DNA of 64,000 nt from G965207335 sp965207335 (GCA_965207335.1 OZ242267.1:1240001-1304000); one strand, 5' to 3'; counted from the stretch's first letter, positions 25,407 to 35,594 are shown. Numbers and translations are program-made. The notes: generated from the sequence alone by a model not told the origin.

Positions 25407-28400
25407 TTATTTGTTAATTTTTAATATTATTTGTCCAGTATTATTGTTGGTATTATTGGCATTATTATAACTGCTAGACAATATTTCAACAACAAAATCG
25501 ATAGCATTTATACTATTATTATTAATAACTACTTTTTCAATAGCATTGAAAACAGGGTATGCACCACAGTTTTCGCCTAATTGACAAATAATACTATCAT
25601 AATCAATATCAGAACCTGCTATTACAAAATATTCGCCATTAGCAACATCTTCAAATGAGTAAGAATACCTGCCTCCGCTAATATCTGTAATAGTTGCTCT
25701 TGTCACATATGTCAAACTAGAGTCAAATAAAGCAACTATAACATTGCCTATATAACTAGCATTAGAGCCTGCTCCTACATTCATAGTAACCAATAGGGTT
25801 AAAGTAGTTCCTATACTTGTAGTAAAATTAATATTGCCAGAATAAAATCCTGGACTTAAGTTATCTCTATTAATGTTAATCTGATATGTTCCTAGTTTAT
25901 TATTATCTATACTTTTGCTAGCAATACTTATCCAAGCGGTAATTGTTGTTATAGATATAATAGATGCACTTACATCGCCAGTATTGGTAATACTAAACTC
26001 GCCAGTTGTCGTATAACCTAAGTTTAATTGATTTGATGATAGTTGAATATTAGCTGGTATTGGCGGTATAGTACCACCTTGTGCTAATGAATTCGCCTCT
26101 TGTACCGCCTTATAGGCATCAATAATGCCATAGCCATAAATATCATCCCTACCACTGTCTCCAGCTTCATTTGTTATCATGCCATGAAATAATAAATCAT
26201 CAAATTGGTCTGGAGTTAAGTCTGGATAAACAGCACGCATTAGAGCAACAACACCAGCTACATGGGGTGCTGCCATTGAAGTTCCTTGATAAAATGCATA
26301 GTTACCAGTTCTTTGTCCGTTAGAAGTATTAACTAGGGTACTTAACACTCCATCGCCATAGCTATCGCTGTTCAAATCAGCACTAGTATCGCCTCCTGGT
26401 GCTGCAATATCAACCTTAGACCCGTAACTTGAATATGGTGCTTTGTTGTTGTTATAATCTATGGCACTAACAGACACCACACCATCATAAGATGCTGGAT
26501 AAGATAATATTGAGTTATTTTCATTACCTGCTGATGATATTATTATAATCCCAGCATTACGAACACTAGTATAAATATCTTGGGTAGCTTGTGAGTAACT
26601 ACCACCACCTATACTTAAATTAATAACATCTGCTTTATTTACTGGTATCGTGCCACTATCGTTAGGCATTTGAGCTGCATATAATAGTGATTGAATAATA
26701 TCATATTCTGTACCACCACCTTTGCCTAATGCTCTAAGGGGCATAATCTTAGCATGCCAAGAGGTGCCAGCAACACCTAAGCTGTTGTTAGATTTAGCAC
26801 CTATAGTACCAGCAACATGAGTCCCATGCCAACTACTATTGCCTAATATATTACCGTCACCTGGGTCGTCTGGGTTATTGTCTATACCATCGCCATCGCC
26901 AGAATTAGCTACATTTATTATAAAATCATAGCCTTGTACAAACTTGCCTTCTAAATCAGCATGTGCTAAAAATACCCCAGTGTCAATGACTGCTACAATA
27001 ATATCTCTATCACTAGCTTGTCCTGTACTAATATCCCATGCTTCTGGTAAGCGTATTTTATCATAATGCCATTGATAACCATAATAACTGTCATTTGGTG
27101 TTGTTGTTAATGGGTAATAAATATAATTAGGCTGTGCACTATTAGTCGCTGATTGGACATTTATATCTTTAATACTATGTAGTGTGTTATATTTATCATA
27201 ACTATCAAGGTTATAATTAGCTAACTCTGATTCAAACTCTGATAGTTTGTTAGCTTGTTCAATCCTTTGCTTGTCACTAAGGCTATTTGTTTGTTGTAGT
27301 CTAACACTAGGTGTTTGGATTGATATACTGTTATTATTATTAATTTTCTTATGACTTATTATTGATTGATTAACCACAAAATTAACATTATTATTTCCTA
27401 TACTACTGCTATTACTTGATGGTTGCAGTGATAATACATATTTAGACCTGCCAGAATAAGCCTCTATTTCAATGTAATAGGTGTCGTTTCTAGCAACAAT
27501 AATATTTTCAAATTCTGACACACTATAAGAAAAGTCAACAAGTGTATAACTACTATCGTATAGCCATAAATCTAAATCTCCAGTATAGCCATATGCCCCA
27601 GCATGGTCTGATATGTGTAAATTAATATTTTGCCCTGCTAATAGTGAAACTTTATAAAAATCCCTTATATCACCAGAATTTACAAATGCTCCACTAGGTG
27701 GTTTACTGTTAGCCACAAAGCCGCTTATGGCAAAATAATTATTAATTTCTTGGGCACTACTAAATGTATTATTGCTGATAATTGTAGTATTAGGGTCATT
27801 AACATCGCTATCAACTCCTATTAACACTGCTGGGATTATCTCTCCTGATATTCTTGCTATAGCATTAATAGCTATGGCGATAGTAGCACTACCATTGCCA
27901 GATATATTACTGGCAATTACCCTATATATTGTCAATGTAGAGCTAATATTAGGTGTGCCAGATATTTCTCCTGTTGAAGTGTTAAATACTAATCCGCTAG
28001 GTAAAGAAGGGTTAATACTCCACAAGTCTGCATCACCGCCAGTATTAACAAAGTTAATATTTGCTATCGTTGAGCCTTGAGTAAAGTCTTGTCTAGCAAT
28101 ACTTACAATACTTGGGCTTGACCTTAGAATCTCTATAACAACCTTAGCACTATCTGCCCCACTAATATTAATGGCAGTAATAGTATATTCTACTGCTGGC
28201 GATATAGTGTTTGGTATACCAGATATTGCTCCTGTCAAAGTATTAAATATTAGGTTGTTAGGTAATTGTGGACTTATGTTCCATGTTGATGCAGCACCGC
28301 CAGTATTAGTAAAATTTATTGGGTTAATTGCTATATTTTCAACAAAAGTTTGCTTGGTAAGGTTGCTTATATCAGGCAAGCCTTGATTAATGGTAATAAT

Positions 28401-30998
28401 AATTCTTGCATTATCGCTACCTGTAATATTACTAGCTATAATAGTGTAGGTAGTCTTAACCATTTCAACTGTTGGTATGCCAGATATTACTCCTGTTGTG
28501 GCATTTAAAACTAAGCCATTATTAAAACTAGGGCTAATACTCCATGTTGATGCAATACCACCAGTATTAACAAAACTAACAGGACTAATAGCTTTATTAT
28601 TGGCATAAACCTTAGGTTCTATGTCAGCAATAATTGGAGCACTATCATTGACAGTTATACTAAATGATGTACTACTAGAGCCTGTGTGATTAATAGCAGT
28701 AACAGTATATGCTGTCTTGCTTGATATAATATTAGGCATACCAGATATTGCCCCTGATGTGGCATTTAAAACTAAACCACTAGGTAATTGCGGGCTAATG
28801 CTCCATGTTGATGCAATACCGCCAGTATTAACGAAACCAAAACTAGTTATAGATACATTATTAATAAACACCTTATCATTTACATTAGAAATTATTGGTG
28901 CTGATAGTTTAATTAGTATATCAATACTAGCGGTTGCAGAACCAGTAATATTACTAGCAGTGACTATATAAACACTGGTGTTATTACTTATATTTGGCAT
29001 ACCAGATATTACCCCTGTTGTAGCATTTAAAACTAAGCCACTAGGTAATTGCGGACTAATACTCCAAGCTGATGCAACACCGCCAGTATTCGTCCAACTT
29101 ATGCTACTAATTTCAACACCTTTAATAAATTCTACTAAGGATATATTGGCAATATTAGGTGTTGATGGTACAACAAGAATAGATACCCTAGCAATATTTG
29201 AACCGCTAATATTACTGGCAGTTATAATATATTCGCTTAACTGTGCGCTAACATTAGGTGTACCTGATATTTCTCCAGTATTAGTATTAAAATTAAGTCC
29301 TAATGGCAGGCTTCTATTTATCGCCCAACTTGTAATATCTCCACCAGTATTGGTAAAATTAATTGCTGTTATTGGCACGGTTTGAGTATATGTTTTACTA
29401 TCTAAATCAGCGATGCTTGGTGCTATTGGGTTAATTTGAATAACAACAATAGCACTATCAAAACCTGTAATATTACTAGCTGTAACGGTATAAACAATAG
29501 CACTACCAATAATAGTTGGTGTGCCAGATATTACCCCTGTTATGGCATTTAAAACTAAGCCATTATTAAAACTAGGGCTAATACTCCAAGCTGATGCAAT
29601 ACCGCCAGTATTAATAAAATTTAGGCTAGAAATATATTTATTTACAATAAAATTCCTACTATCTATATTAGCAATATTTGGTTTTTTATCATTTACAGTA
29701 ATATAAACCTGTGCTGTATCACTACCTATTATATTACTAGCAATAATACTGTATAGTTGTTTATTGCTAACAGTTAGTGGCATGCCAGATATTACCCCTG
29801 TTGTGGCATTTAAAACTAAGCCACTAGGTAATTGCGGGCTAATACTCCATGTACTAACAACACCGCCAGTATTTGTAAAAATAATATCATTTATTATAGT
29901 GTCTTTAATATAATTCTTATCGCCTATATTGGCAATATTTGGTGCTATTGGATTAACTTGAATAACAACAGTAGCACTGTCATAGCCAGAAGTATTAGTA
30001 GCCACAACAGTATAAACAACAGCATCGCTAACAACAGTTGGTGTGCCAGATATTACTCCTGTTGTCTTATTAAACTCCAAGCCATCAGGTAGTGATAAGT
30101 TAATATCCCAAATTGCATAGCCTCCAGTATTATTAAATACAATAGGGTTAATAGCAGTATTATTTTGATAAATATAGCTACCAGCACTAGTTATATTAGG
30201 TATGTAACTAGATGATATTGTGCTAGATACGGACTCAATAACCTCGTCATTATGCTTAATATTGCTATTAGTTTTAATATCTTGCAGTGCTTTTCTAATA
30301 ATACTTTGTTCATCAAACCCGTTGTCTATTATTAAATCAGACGAAAAAACACTAATTAAATTACTGACATTAGCAAATCCGCCATCAGTAATAGAAGCGC
30401 TTGTAATTTGTGAAAATGCAGCAAGAATAGTCCCATATTTGCCATTAGCGGTATTAGTTGCTTCAACACTGGTAATATCATCAGGAATTACACTGGTAAT
30501 ACTAACGCCTTGTAAGCCAAAATGATGTGCTACAAAGTCATTGGCACTTAGTACAGATTCTTCTGTAGGAGTAGCGCCTTTTAAATGTTTATAGGCTAAG
30601 TCTGTAAGCGGTGTTATTACCACGGTATTATCAATTTCTTCTGTTATTTCTGCTACACTAGAAAGGGTGTTAGTACCCAATGTTACTGTTATGCCTGTTG
30701 CCTCATCAATATAAGCACCGCCTTCTACCTTGACAACGACAATACCAGAATACTCTTTGTTTAGGGTAACACTATACGAGCCATCATTTTTTGTAATACC
30801 GCTAGCAAGAGGATTGCTAAAATCAGTATCTTCTGATGCATATATGGTAATACTAGCAGAGTTAATAGCACCTTTTGATGCTAGGCCAGATATAATTTTA
30901 TACTGAACTTCATTAGCATTAGAGTCGCTTTGACCACCGCCACCCCCACAAGAAGATAGTAGCAAAACTAATATTGCTAATAATATATAATTAAACAT
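25407..30998 (-). CDS. Giant surface lipoprotein: nine Ig-like repeats, PPC domain and subtilisin protease
   Basis: 1863 residues. A lipoprotein signal peptide ends in L-S-S-C followed by five glycines. A beta-rich region follows to about 265, then nine tandem repeats of about 87 residues (about 268-1050), each with N-T-G-G, W-x-I and G-x-I-S-G-x-P as in putative-Ig (He_PIG) domains. A pre-peptidase C-terminal-like domain is at about 1070-1175. The S8 subtilase domain has D-T-G (about 1340), H-G-T-H-V-A-G (about 1394) and G-T-S-M-A-A-P-H (about 1577). After it come a BACON-like segment and a final beta domain. The protease acts probably at the outer surface. The catalytic triad looks intact. 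Confidence 0.9.
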   Translation of the reverse strand: MFNYILLAILVLLLSSCGGGGGQSDSNANEVQYKIISGLASKGAINSASITIYASEDTDFSNPLASGITKNDGSYSVTLNKEYSGIVVVKVEGGAYIDEATGITVTLGTNTLSSVAEITEEIDNTVVITPLTDLAYKHLKGATPTEESVLSANDFVAHHFGLQGVSITSVIPDDITSVEATNTANGKYGTILAAFSQITSASITDGGFANVSNLISVFSSDLIIDNGFDEQSIIRKALQDIKTNSNIKHNDEVIESVSSTISSSYIPNITSAGSYIYQNNTAINPIVFNNTGGYAIWDINLSLPDGLEFNKTTGVISGTPTVVSDAVVYTVVATNTSGYDSATVVIQVNPIAPNIANIGDKNYIKDTIINDIIFTNTGGVVSTWSISPQLPSGLVLNATTGVISGMPLTVSNKQLYSIIASNIIGSDTAQVYITVNDKKPNIANIDSRNFIVNKYISSLNFINTGGIASAWSISPSFNNGLVLNAITGVISGTPTIIGSAIVYTVTASNITGFDSAIVVIQINPIAPSIADLDSKTYTQTVPITAINFTNTGGDITSWAINRSLPLGLNFNTNTGEISGTPNVSAQLSEYIITASNISGSNIARVSILVVPSTPNIANISLVEFIKGVEISSISWTNTGGVASAWSISPQLPSGLVLNATTGVISGMPNISNNTSVYIVTASNITGSATASIDILIKLSAPIISNVNDKVFINNVSITSFGFVNTGGIASTWSISPQLPSGLVLNATSGAISGMPNIISSKTAYTVTAINHTGSSSTSFSITVNDSAPIIADIEPKVYANNKAISPVSFVNTGGIASTWSISPSFNNGLVLNATTGVISGIPTVEMVKTTYTIIASNITGSDNARIIITINQGLPDISNLTKQTFVENIAINPINFTNTGGAASTWNISPQLPNNLIFNTLTGAISGIPNTISPAVEYTITAINISGADSAKVVIEILRSSPSIVSIARQDFTQGSTIANINFVNTGGDADLWSINPSLPSGLVFNTSTGEISGTPNISSTLTIYRVIASNISGNGSATIAIAINAIARISGEIIPAVLIGVDSDVNDPNTTIISNNTFSSAQEINNYFAISGFVANSKPPSGAFVNSGDIRDFYKVSLLAGQNINLHISDHAGAYGYTGDLDLWLYDSSYTLVDFSYSVSEFENIIVARNDTYYIEIEAYSGRSKYVLSLQPSSNSSSIGNNNVNFVVNQSIISHKKINNNNSISIQTPSVRLQQTNSLSDKQRIEQANKLSEFESELANYNLDSYDKYNTLHSIKDINVQSATNSAQPNYIYYPLTTTPNDSYYGYQWHYDKIRLPEAWDISTGQASDRDIIVAVIDTGVFLAHADLEGKFVQGYDFIINVANSGDGDGIDNNPDDPGDGNILGNSSWHGTHVAGTIGAKSNNSLGVAGTSWHAKIMPLRALGKGGGTEYDIIQSLLYAAQMPNDSGTIPVNKADVINLSIGGGSYSQATQDIYTSVRNAGIIIISSAGNENNSILSYPASYDGVVSVSAIDYNNNKAPYSSYGSKVDIAAPGGDTSADLNSDSYGDGVLSTLVNTSNGQRTGNYAFYQGTSMAAPHVAGVVALMRAVYPDLTPDQFDDLLFHGMITNEAGDSGRDDIYGYGIIDAYKAVQEANSLAQGGTIPPIPANIQLSSNQLNLGYTTTGEFSITNTGDVSASIISITTITAWISIASKSIDNNKLGTYQININRDNLSPGFYSGNINFTTSIGTTLTLLVTMNVGAGSNASYIGNVIVALFDSSLTYVTRATITDISGGRYSYSFEDVANGEYFVIAGSDIDYDSIICQLGENCGAYPVFNAIEKVVINNNSINAIDFVVEILSSSYNNANNTNNNTGQIILKINK
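27860..30210. repeat. Nine-unit 261-bp coding tandem repeat
   Basis: Within the subtilase gene, units of about 261 bases encode Ig-like modules. Several units share long near-identical stretches, for example around the SISPQLPSGLVLN and SFNNGLVLN segments in repeats 2, 5, 6 and repeats 3, 7. Patchy identity suggests recombination or gene conversion among units. Confidence 0.8.
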
Positions 30999-31784
30999 GG
31001 TTAAGCGGTATTATTGTAATGCAATATTCCTGTCTATTTTAAAATAAAGTGTGGTTCCTATAACCAGTGTTACACATACTAACCCTAGTTAATAACAGAG
31101 TTTTTAGTATTATAACATAGAAAATAAACACCTAATTTTAGCAAGAGGTAATATTGTAAAAATAGTCTGGTATTTAGTAAATATTTACAACTTAAACAAC
31201 TCTTATAAATTAGCATTAAAATTATATTAAGTGCTAATAATTAATCTATGTAAATATCATCGCCTTTTTAACTATGCTATTTTTTATATAAATAGTTTCT
31301 ATTAAAATATCTTAGCAAGTTTTTTTACACTAAAAAGTCTAAGTTATTGTTTTTACATTAACTTATATTTTATTTCTTATCCCAAATCCTATAAGTTTAA
31401 TCGCTTAGTACAGCACTTATATCATAGTTTATGATAAGTATAACAACAAATATTGGGGTTTTTAAACAGTGAGATTTATAACATAAAATTGCACTTAGCC
31501 GTATATAATTTTTATTATTTAATGGCTAGTTCGTACATAAAATAACAAGTCAAATATAATGCCTTATTAAATATACAGACTGTATGTTACACTGCCTTAT
31601 TACAAAATTAATCTTAGCAAATTTTTATATATAAAATAGCTATAAAATAATTGTTTTAACTTGCACTCAAATTTATAATAAGCAATAACACACACCTAAA
31701 AAGCAGTGTTTCACACATAATCCCTAAAAGTCCTGCCTAACTACTTAATACAATAGTATTTTTAAATAGGGTTTTTACAATATT
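30999..31784. other. 786-bp intergenic region without genes
   Basis: No open frame or RNA gene is supported. The part nearest the subtilase should contain its promoter. The rest is AT-rich and includes a TTTTTAACTATG motif (31265-31276) and the family 2 repeat at 31697-31755. It looks like an accumulation of decayed repeats. Confidence 0.5.
31697..31755. repeat. Decayed dispersed repeat, family 2 (copy b)
   Basis: Counterpart of 20289-20347: same blocks TAAAAAGCAGT, ACACA, AAAGTCC, ACTTAAT in order with conserved spacing. Confidence 0.5.
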
Positions 31785-33023
31785 TTATTCATTGTGAACT
31801 TTTTCTTTAAAACTTAGTAAGGATAAAAAGGTAATAATGCCTGCTAAGATTATATAATACACAAAGGCTAGATTATCACTAGTTTCTAATAATAACCAAC
31901 TAGCTACTAAGGGTGCGGTGCCACCAAAAAAGCCAACTGATAAATTATAGGCAAATGAGCTTCCTGTTGCTCTAATATTACTATTAAAGTTTTCTAATTG
32001 TAGCAGTAATAGCGGTGGAAACATTATCCCTAAAATCATTGCTATTGTTATCTCGCCAATAAATTCATAGGTAAAATTTGTATGTGCCATTAACCAAAAT
32101 AATGGATAAGCCAATATAGTTAATGCTAATACCGCTATCATTGCAATATTTTTCTTAGGGAATTTACCAGATAAATATCCGCCCAATAACACAAATATTG
32201 ACATGGTTATTAAGGCATACAGATTAATATCTAGTGCTGTTCTTTCTGGGATATGAATATTTTTTATAAGCCATGATATAGCATAAACAAACAGTATGTA
32301 AAATGTTGTTGCACTTAGTAAATTAACGGTAACATTTTGTAATAATTTTACTTTGTGAGACTTAATAATTGTTAGTATAGGAATCTTTACATCTTTATAA
32401 TTAGCTGGCAGTAACTCTGGCATATGTTTTCTAATAAATACCCCAGTCAAAGCAATTAGTACTCCTAATAAAAATGCTATTCTCCAACTTAGATATTTTA
32501 AATCTGCTGTTAATAAGCTATCTAGAGAAATACTTACAACAGAGCCAAGTAAAAATCCTATAGTAGCACCAACTATTATTAATGATACGCTAAAGCTTTT
32601 ATTCTTATTTGTTGATTCAAACACATAAACCGCAGATGCTACATACTCTCCCCCTACTGATATACCGCTAATAACCCTAAAAAATACCAATAATATAGGC
32701 GCATAAATGCCAATATGATGATAGGTTGGCAATAAGGCTATAGAAGTAGTTGATATTACCATTATGCTAATTGATATAACTAATGCCTTTTTTCTGCCTA
32801 TTTTATCGCTTATATATCCAAAAACTAATGCACCTATTGGCCTAGCTAAATACCCTGACGCAAAGGCCGCAAATGCTGATATTGTTGCTAACTCTTTATT
32901 GGTGTTAGGGAAGAATAGCTCGCCAATTACTACTGCAAAATAGCCGTATATAGCAAAATCGTACCATTCTAGAGTATTGCCTATTGAGGCGGCAATAATA
33001 TGTTTTTTACTATTTTTTTGCAT
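31785..33023 (-). CDS. MFS transporter, metabolite:H+ symporter (MHS/ProP-like) family
   Basis: 412 residues, about twelve hydrophobic segments. It has the same T-L-E-W-Y-D-F-A-I-Y-G-Y-F-A and GYISDKIGRKKAL signatures as the paralogue at 5427-6683, with ARPIGALVFG between them. Two such genes within 26 kb suggest a gene duplication with divergence in substrate. The substrate is unknown; MHS members carry organic acids or compatible solutes. An FKBP gene lies 24 bases upstream on the same strand. Confidence 0.92.
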   Translation of the reverse strand: MQKNSKKHIIAASIGNTLEWYDFAIYGYFAVVIGELFFPNTNKELATISAFAAFASGYLARPIGALVFGYISDKIGRKKALVISISIMVISTTSIALLPTYHHIGIYAPILLVFFRVISGISVGGEYVASAVYVFESTNKNKSFSVSLIIVGATIGFLLGSVVSISLDSLLTADLKYLSWRIAFLLGVLIALTGVFIRKHMPELLPANYKDVKIPILTIIKSHKVKLLQNVTVNLLSATTFYILFVYAISWLIKNIHIPERTALDINLYALITMSIFVLLGGYLSGKFPKKNIAMIAVLALTILAYPLFWLMAHTNFTYEFIGEITIAMILGIMFPPLLLLQLENFNSNIRATGSSFAYNLSVGFFGGTAPLVASWLLLETSDNLAFVYYIILAGIITFLSLLSFKEKVHNE

Positions 33024-33047
33024 ATATTGTTAAATATAAGAAACCTG

Positions 33048-33374
33048 CTAATTAACCTCTAATAATTCTACTTCAAAGATAAGAGTACTATTAGGCGGAA
33101 TAATATCGCCTGCACCAGCATCGCCATAGGCTAAGTTTGGTGGTATAGTTAGTTTTATTTTTGAGCCAACAGACATATTATCTATCCCTTTATCCCACCC
33201 AGAAATAACTTGCCCTACGCCTAGGGTAAATTCAAACGGCTCATCTCTATCAATACTAGAATCAAATTTTTTGCCATTAGTAAGCCAGCCAGTATAATGC
33301 ACTGTTATTTTTGAGTTCTTGCTTGCTTTCTTGCCATTTGTTGTTGTTATTGCTTCAATTATTAAGTCATTCAT
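33048..33374 (-). CDS. FKBP-type peptidyl-prolyl cis-trans isomerase
   Basis: 108 residues, close to a minimal FKBP12-like domain. The motifs VHYTGWLTNGKKFDSS, PFEFTLGVGQVISGWDKGI and LTIPPNLAYGDAGAGDIIPPNSTLIFEVELLEV contain the conserved active-site aromatic and aspartate residues. No signal peptide, so cytoplasmic. It is followed by the MHS transporter on the same strand. Confidence 0.95.
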   Translation of the reverse strand: MNDLIIEAITTTNGKKASKNSKITVHYTGWLTNGKKFDSSIDRDEPFEFTLGVGQVISGWDKGIDNMSVGSKIKLTIPPNLAYGDAGAGDIIPPNSTLIFEVELLEVN

Positions 33375-33475
33375 AGTAGTTTTTATGTTGTAAAATTAAT
33401 CAAATACGAGCTAAATTTGCGGATATTTAGCACTCCAATATCAAAATTAAGGATAGTATATGTTAGAATTATTTA

Positions 33476-33556
33476 TTAGGAAACTTTTGTCACGCCATAG
33501 TAAAGCACAGCAACAAAAGATAATATTGCAATAGTTAAAGCGATAAAGGCAATCAT
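33476..33556 (-). CDS. 26-residue membrane peptide, unknown
   Basis: Starts with ATG overlapping the stop of the preceding gene (ATGA at 33553-33556). It encodes M-I-A-F-I-A-L-T-I-A-I-L-S-F-V-A-V-L-Y-Y followed by a short polar tail, that is, a single hydrophobic helix. The ATGA coupling and hydrophobic composition support a real microprotein, but there is no homology evidence. Confidence 0.5.
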   Translation of the reverse strand: MIAFIALTIAILSFVAVLYYGVTKVS

Positions 33557-33780
33557 AGTTTTTCTATCTCCTTGATATATTTCTTAATGTGAATAAATAC
33601 AGATAAATTTAAATAACTCAACAAAAGTACAAGAAAAATACCTAGCCAAAAAATTTCGTTAATGCGGTTAGATAAGTACAAATTTACTAACCCAGCAATA
33701 ATAACAATCAATCCGCCTAAAATAAAAAATAGTTTTGTAGAAAATGCTATTTTTTCTTTATATCCGTCCAATTTAGCCAT
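33553..33780 (-). CDS. Small two-helix membrane protein, unknown
   Basis: 75 residues from the ATG at 33780; a longer frame to 33813 exists. Two hydrophobic segments (about 15-38 and 44-62) follow the charged start AKLDGYKEK, and the C-terminus is lysine-rich (HIKKYIKEIEKL). A TATAAT with TG extension lies only six bases before this ATG, so the shorter start would be used from a leaderless transcript. It is coupled by ATGA to a 26-residue membrane peptide. Not recognised; possibly a subunit or assembly factor of a membrane complex. Confidence 0.6.
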   Translation of the reverse strand: MAKLDGYKEKIAFSTKLFFILGGLIVIIAGLVNLYLSNRINEIFWLGIFLVLLLSYLNLSVFIHIKKYIKEIEKL

Positions 33781-33786
33781 AAAACT

Positions 33787-33795
33787 ATTATAACA
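33787..33795 (-). promoter_or_regulatory. Extended -10 promoter of the small membrane protein pair
   Basis: On the minus strand TGTTATAAT reads as TG-n-TATAAT, ending six bases before the ATG at 33780. Transcription would begin at or next to the start codon. No good -35 was found at 17-18 bases, as is usual for extended -10 sites. Confidence 0.45.
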
Positions 33796-33927
33796 AATAT
33801 TTAAACAGCGCATTGAATAGATTTTGTTGTATATTTTTCTTTTAAAGTCACAACTTGGAATAATTATTTTTAATATAATATTTTATTAAAAAGCAGTTTG
33901 TCCTTTTATTTACTTATTCTTATGTTT

Positions 33928-34722
33928 TTATGTTGTAAAGCTTATCAAATACGAACTAAACTTGCGGATATTTAACACTCCAATATCTAAAATTAAGTAC
34001 TGTCCTTTAATACCCAATAATTTGCCTTTTATTTGTGGGGTTTTATCAAAACTAAGCGAGGTAACCTTGTTAGGATATTCAAGCACAGAATACGATATGT
34101 CTATTTGTTTTTCTGTTAATACCTTAGCATTATTAATATTTATTTTAGGTAGTAATTCATCGCGCACACTACTTAAATTTATATTTTCTACCTCATTTTT
34201 AAGCATTTTACGCCAGTTTGTTTTATCGGTTATAAATTCTTTAAATTGCATCTCTAACATGCCAGAATCTAAGCGATTTTCCACCTCTAGTATTGGCAAT
34301 GCACTAATTGCACCTTGGTCTATCCATCTGCTAGGGGTATTGCTAAAACGGGTAATACCAACCTTTACTCCACTAGAGTTTGCCAAATAAACTATATGTT
34401 TGCTAAAACAATGTTTTTTACCCCATTCTGGCTCTCTACATGTGCCTAAATGGTAGTGGCATGTTTCTGGTTTCATAATACATAAATCACAGCTGGCTAG
34501 TCTTTGAGAACACAGGTAACAATGCCCTTGAGAATAACTTTTTTTGGTTACAGCATTACAATTAGCGCAGTAAATAGCATTTTGGTAATTAAAACTAATA
34601 TTGCTACCAATAACATCATTTAAATAGATTTTTTCCTTGCCTATTGGCAAATAATATCTAGCAATGCCGTCTTTTAAAGAGACATCCATTTTACTTAGAA
34701 CACCAGTTAGATTTATTGGCAT
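33928..34722 (-). CDS. DUF2797 family protein
   Basis: 264 residues. The central part has several Cys and His residues in zinc-site spacing (C-N-A-V-T, C-Y-L-C, C-D-L-C, C-x-Y-H-x-G-T-C-R-E-P-E-W-G), then the conserved HIVYLANSSGVKVGITR and R-W-I-D-Q-G-A motifs resembling a GIY-YIG-like core. DUF2797 proteins have no assigned function. The start overlaps the end of purC by ten bases, so the two genes are co-transcribed. Confidence 0.88.
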   Translation of the reverse strand: MPINLTGVLSKMDVSLKDGIARYYLPIGKEKIYLNDVIGSNISFNYQNAIYCANCNAVTKKSYSQGHCYLCSQRLASCDLCIMKPETCHYHLGTCREPEWGKKHCFSKHIVYLANSSGVKVGITRFSNTPSRWIDQGAISALPILEVENRLDSGMLEMQFKEFITDKTNWRKMLKNEVENINLSSVRDELLPKININNAKVLTEKQIDISYSVLEYPNKVTSLSFDKTPQIKGKLLGIKGQYLILDIGVLNIRKFSSYLISFTT

Positions 34723-35588
34723 AATAACTTAGCTACTTCTAGGTATTTTGCAGTGGTTTTTGCTGATATCTTATCTGGCAATTTAGGTGCTGGTGGATTT
34801 TTATCCCAGTCACAACTTTCTAAATAATCACGCACAATTTGCTTGTCAAAACTTTTAGGACTTGTGCCAATTTTATATGTTGATTTTGCCCAAAAACGCG
34901 ATGAGTCTGGGGTAAGCACCTCATCCATTAAAGTTAAGTTATTTTTACTATCTAACCCAAACTCAAACTTAGTATCGGCGATAATAACACCTTTTTCTAA
35001 GGCATATTTGGCTGCGTATTTATATAATTGTAAGCTAATATCCTTAACTTGCTTTGCTAAATCAGCACCTAATAAGTTAATACTATCTTCATAACTTATA
35101 TTTTCATCATGTTCGCCAATACTAGCCTTAGTTGATGGGGTATAAATTGCTTCTGGCAGTTGCTCGGCAAGTTTTAGGTTTTTTGCTAATTTTATCCCAG
35201 ACACTGAACCACTTTTTTGATAATCTTTCCAACCTGAACCTATTAAATAACCACGAACTATTGCCTCTATTGGCAGTGGTTTTAATTTTTGCACTACTAT
35301 TGCCCTAGACTCTACCTGCTTGGCTTGGTTTTTTGGTAATATGTCGGTCACAGGAATATCTAGTAGGTGGTTGTTAATAATGTGCTTGGTTTTGTGAAAC
35401 CAAAAATTAGAAATACTAGTTAAAACAGCCCCTTTTTGGGCTATTGGTTCTGTTAAAACAACATCAAAAGCGGATAGTCTGTCGCTAGTAACAATAAGCA
35501 TTGTATTATCGTCAATGCTATAAATATCTCTAACCTTGCCTTTATTTATTAATACTAGACTTAACTTGCTATCATATAATGCATCCAT
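34713..35588 (-). CDS. purC: Phosphoribosylaminoimidazole-succinocarboxamide (SAICAR) synthase
   Basis: 291 residues, the longer PurC type found in many bacteria and in yeast rather than the 237-residue E. coli type. Joins CAIR and aspartate in purine synthesis. Motifs: GKVRDIY near residue 17, TSDRLSAFDVVL, the substrate-binding EAIVRGYLIGSGWKDY and the late DEVLTPDSSRFW. It lies six bases after the methyltransferase-HNH gene and overlaps DUF2797. Confidence 0.96.
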   Translation of the reverse strand: MDALYDSKLSLVLINKGKVRDIYSIDDNTMLIVTSDRLSAFDVVLTEPIAQKGAVLTSISNFWFHKTKHIINNHLLDIPVTDILPKNQAKQVESRAIVVQKLKPLPIEAIVRGYLIGSGWKDYQKSGSVSGIKLAKNLKLAEQLPEAIYTPSTKASIGEHDENISYEDSINLLGADLAKQVKDISLQLYKYAAKYALEKGVIIADTKFEFGLDSKNNLTLMDEVLTPDSSRFWAKSTYKIGTSPKSFDKQIVRDYLESCDWDKNPPAPKLPDKISAKTTAKYLEVAKLLCQ

Positions 35589-35594
35589 TTTTTA

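Noticed and set aside
27772..30525. Several + strand open frames opposite the subtilase
   Set aside because: Shadows of the repeat-coding sequence; they repeat with the same period and lack start signals.
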